A DNA stretch of 5,739 nucleotides, taken from an uncultured Collinsella sp. (GTDB lineage: Bacteria > Actinomycetota > Coriobacteriia > Coriobacteriales > Coriobacteriaceae). Positions 5,279 to 5,739 of this stretch are shown here, one piece after another. How positions within the stretch are numbered: position 1 is the stretch's first letter; each line of letters opens with the position of its first letter. The stretch is taken from positions 1 to 5,739 of the forward strand of contig URAQ01000121.1 in the NCBI GenBank assembly GCA_900545875.1, given 5' to 3'. The notes beneath the pieces are model-generated. The model worked only from the letters and a program-made list of their open reading frames with translations, was not told the DNA's origin and ran no database searches. The position numbers were made by a program, and so were the translations under genes.

Positions 5279-5284
5279 TATACT
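5279..5284 (+). promoter_or_regulatory. -10 box of the GH5 gene promoter
   Basis: TATACT is identical to the tRNA promoter's -10 box and lies 65 nt before the ATG. No good -35 box is found at 16-18 bp (5256-5261 is GGTCGT), so the promoter would be weak, activated, or controlled through the palindrome just upstream. The predicted start is near 5291. Confidence 0.5.
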
Positions 5285-5313
5285 CAAAACGATACTTTTC
5301 CTATGCAATACGA

Positions 5314-5330
5314 TGCAGGCTCGGCCTGCA
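5314..5330 (+). promoter_or_regulatory. Leader hairpin before the GH5 ribosome site
   Basis: TGCAGGC (5314-5320) and GCCTGCA (5324-5330) form a perfect 7-bp stem with a TCG loop. It ends 7 nt before the Shine-Dalgarno sequence AAGGGGG (5338-5344) and is followed by no T-run, so it is a leader hairpin rather than a terminator. Confidence 0.5.
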
Positions 5331-5349
5331 CGATCCGAAGGGGGCAGTG

Positions 5350-5739
5350 ATGGAGAGGATACTCGGCGTTAATCTCTCTGGCTGGTTTATTCCCGAGCCT
5401 TGGGTGACCCCGTCGCTGTACGCGGCGACCGGTGCATCCAACGCGGCCGAGCTGCAGGAGGCCATGGGCACCGCCGCCTATAACGAGCGCATGCGCCGTC
5501 ATTACGAGACGTTTGTGAGCGAGGATGATTTCCGTCGCATGGCGCAGATCGGCCTCAACGCCGTGCGCCTGCCGGTGCCTTGGTATGCCTTTGGCTCACA
5601 GGAGTCCGATGCCTCCTACATCTCGGTTGTCGATTACATCGACCGCGCGATTGAGTGGGCTGCCAAGTACAACATTCGCGTGCTGCTTGATCTGGCGACT
5701 GTGCCCGGTGGCCAGGGCGATTCCAACGATTCGCCCGCC
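5350..5739 (+). CDS. Glycoside hydrolase family 5 protein, exo-beta-1,3-glucanase-like, N-terminal 130 residues (3' end outside window)
   Basis: ATG 5350 follows AAGGGGG (5338-5344) by 5 nt. A GTG at 5347 is in frame and would add one residue. The start ILGVNLSGWFIPEPWVTPSL (4-23) matches the '[20 protein letters not shown]' opening of exo-1,3-beta-glucanase-type GH5 proteins. HYETFVSEDDFRRMAQIGLN (51-70) and AVRLPVPWYAF (71-81) follow the family order and include the conserved Arg (R73). IDRAIEWAAKYNIRVLLDL (97-115) is the helix and strand before the next active-site loop. That loop reads ATVPGGQGDSND instead of the usual HGAPGSQNG, so the common His is Ala116. No signal peptide is visible, which suggests an intracellular enzyme acting on imported oligosaccharides or glycosides. 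The catalytic acid and nucleophile Glu residues would lie beyond the window. Substrate cannot be assigned. Confidence 0.85.
   Translation, partial: MERILGVNLSGWFIPEPWVTPSLYAATGASNAAELQEAMGTAAYNERMRRHYETFVSEDDFRRMAQIGLNAVRLPVPWYAFGSQESDASYISVVDYIDRAIEWAAKYNIRVLLDLATVPGGQGDSNDSPA

Noticed and set aside
4959..5372. Open frames on both strands (up to about 137 aa) across the repeat array
   Set aside because: They have no ribosome sites, they translate the repeats in shifting phase, overlap the GH5 start region, and exist because the high-GC DNA lacks stops.

Overview
The window reads as part of a GC-rich, anaerobic actinobacterial chromosome. Gene content, codon use and the style of the pilus genes suggest Coriobacteriia, most like Collinsella, but that assignment is inferred from recall and was not searched. 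Almost everything lies on the + strand.

Bases 1-4652 are the distal half of a Tad (tight adherence, Flp-type) pilus operon. The order is: the 3' end of tadC (inner-membrane platform), a major Flp pilin, an unrecognised membrane-anchored protein, a short second Flp/TadE-like pilin, a TadE-like pseudopilin, a large TadG-like protein (717 aa), another TadE/TadF-like pseudopilin, and a small DUF192 protein. Genes are packed with overlaps (about 65 nt, 29 nt, 1 nt and 4 nt), so they are probably co-transcribed and translationally coupled. The ATPase, TadB, secretin-side and prepilin peptidase genes are not in the window and would lie upstream or elsewhere. Four of the proteins share an A-Q-[AGS]-T-[TV]-E motif at the start of their hydrophobic helix, a class III prepilin-type processing site with Ala rather than Gly at -1. 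A strong hairpin follows the pilin stop codon and may set the pilin above the downstream genes.

Bases 4653-4925 hold a stand-alone tRNA-Phe(GAA) gene with its own promoter (an A/T-rich UP-like block, TTGACC and TATACT), a short 5' leader hairpin and a rho-independent terminator.

Bases 4926-5349 contain no credible gene. The main feature is an array of four 62-bp units (4940-5170). Each unit is an imperfect hairpin with 14-nt arms (consensus GGAAAMTGCRTCCC and its reverse complement). The eight arms alternate in orientation every 30-32 bp, about three helical turns. This is the least explained structure in the window. After it come a palindrome, a -10 box and a leader hairpin that form the control region of the next gene.

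Bases 5350-5739 are the start of a glycoside hydrolase family 5 gene, cut by the window end. It resembles exo-beta-1,3-glucanase-type proteins but departs from them at one active-site motif.
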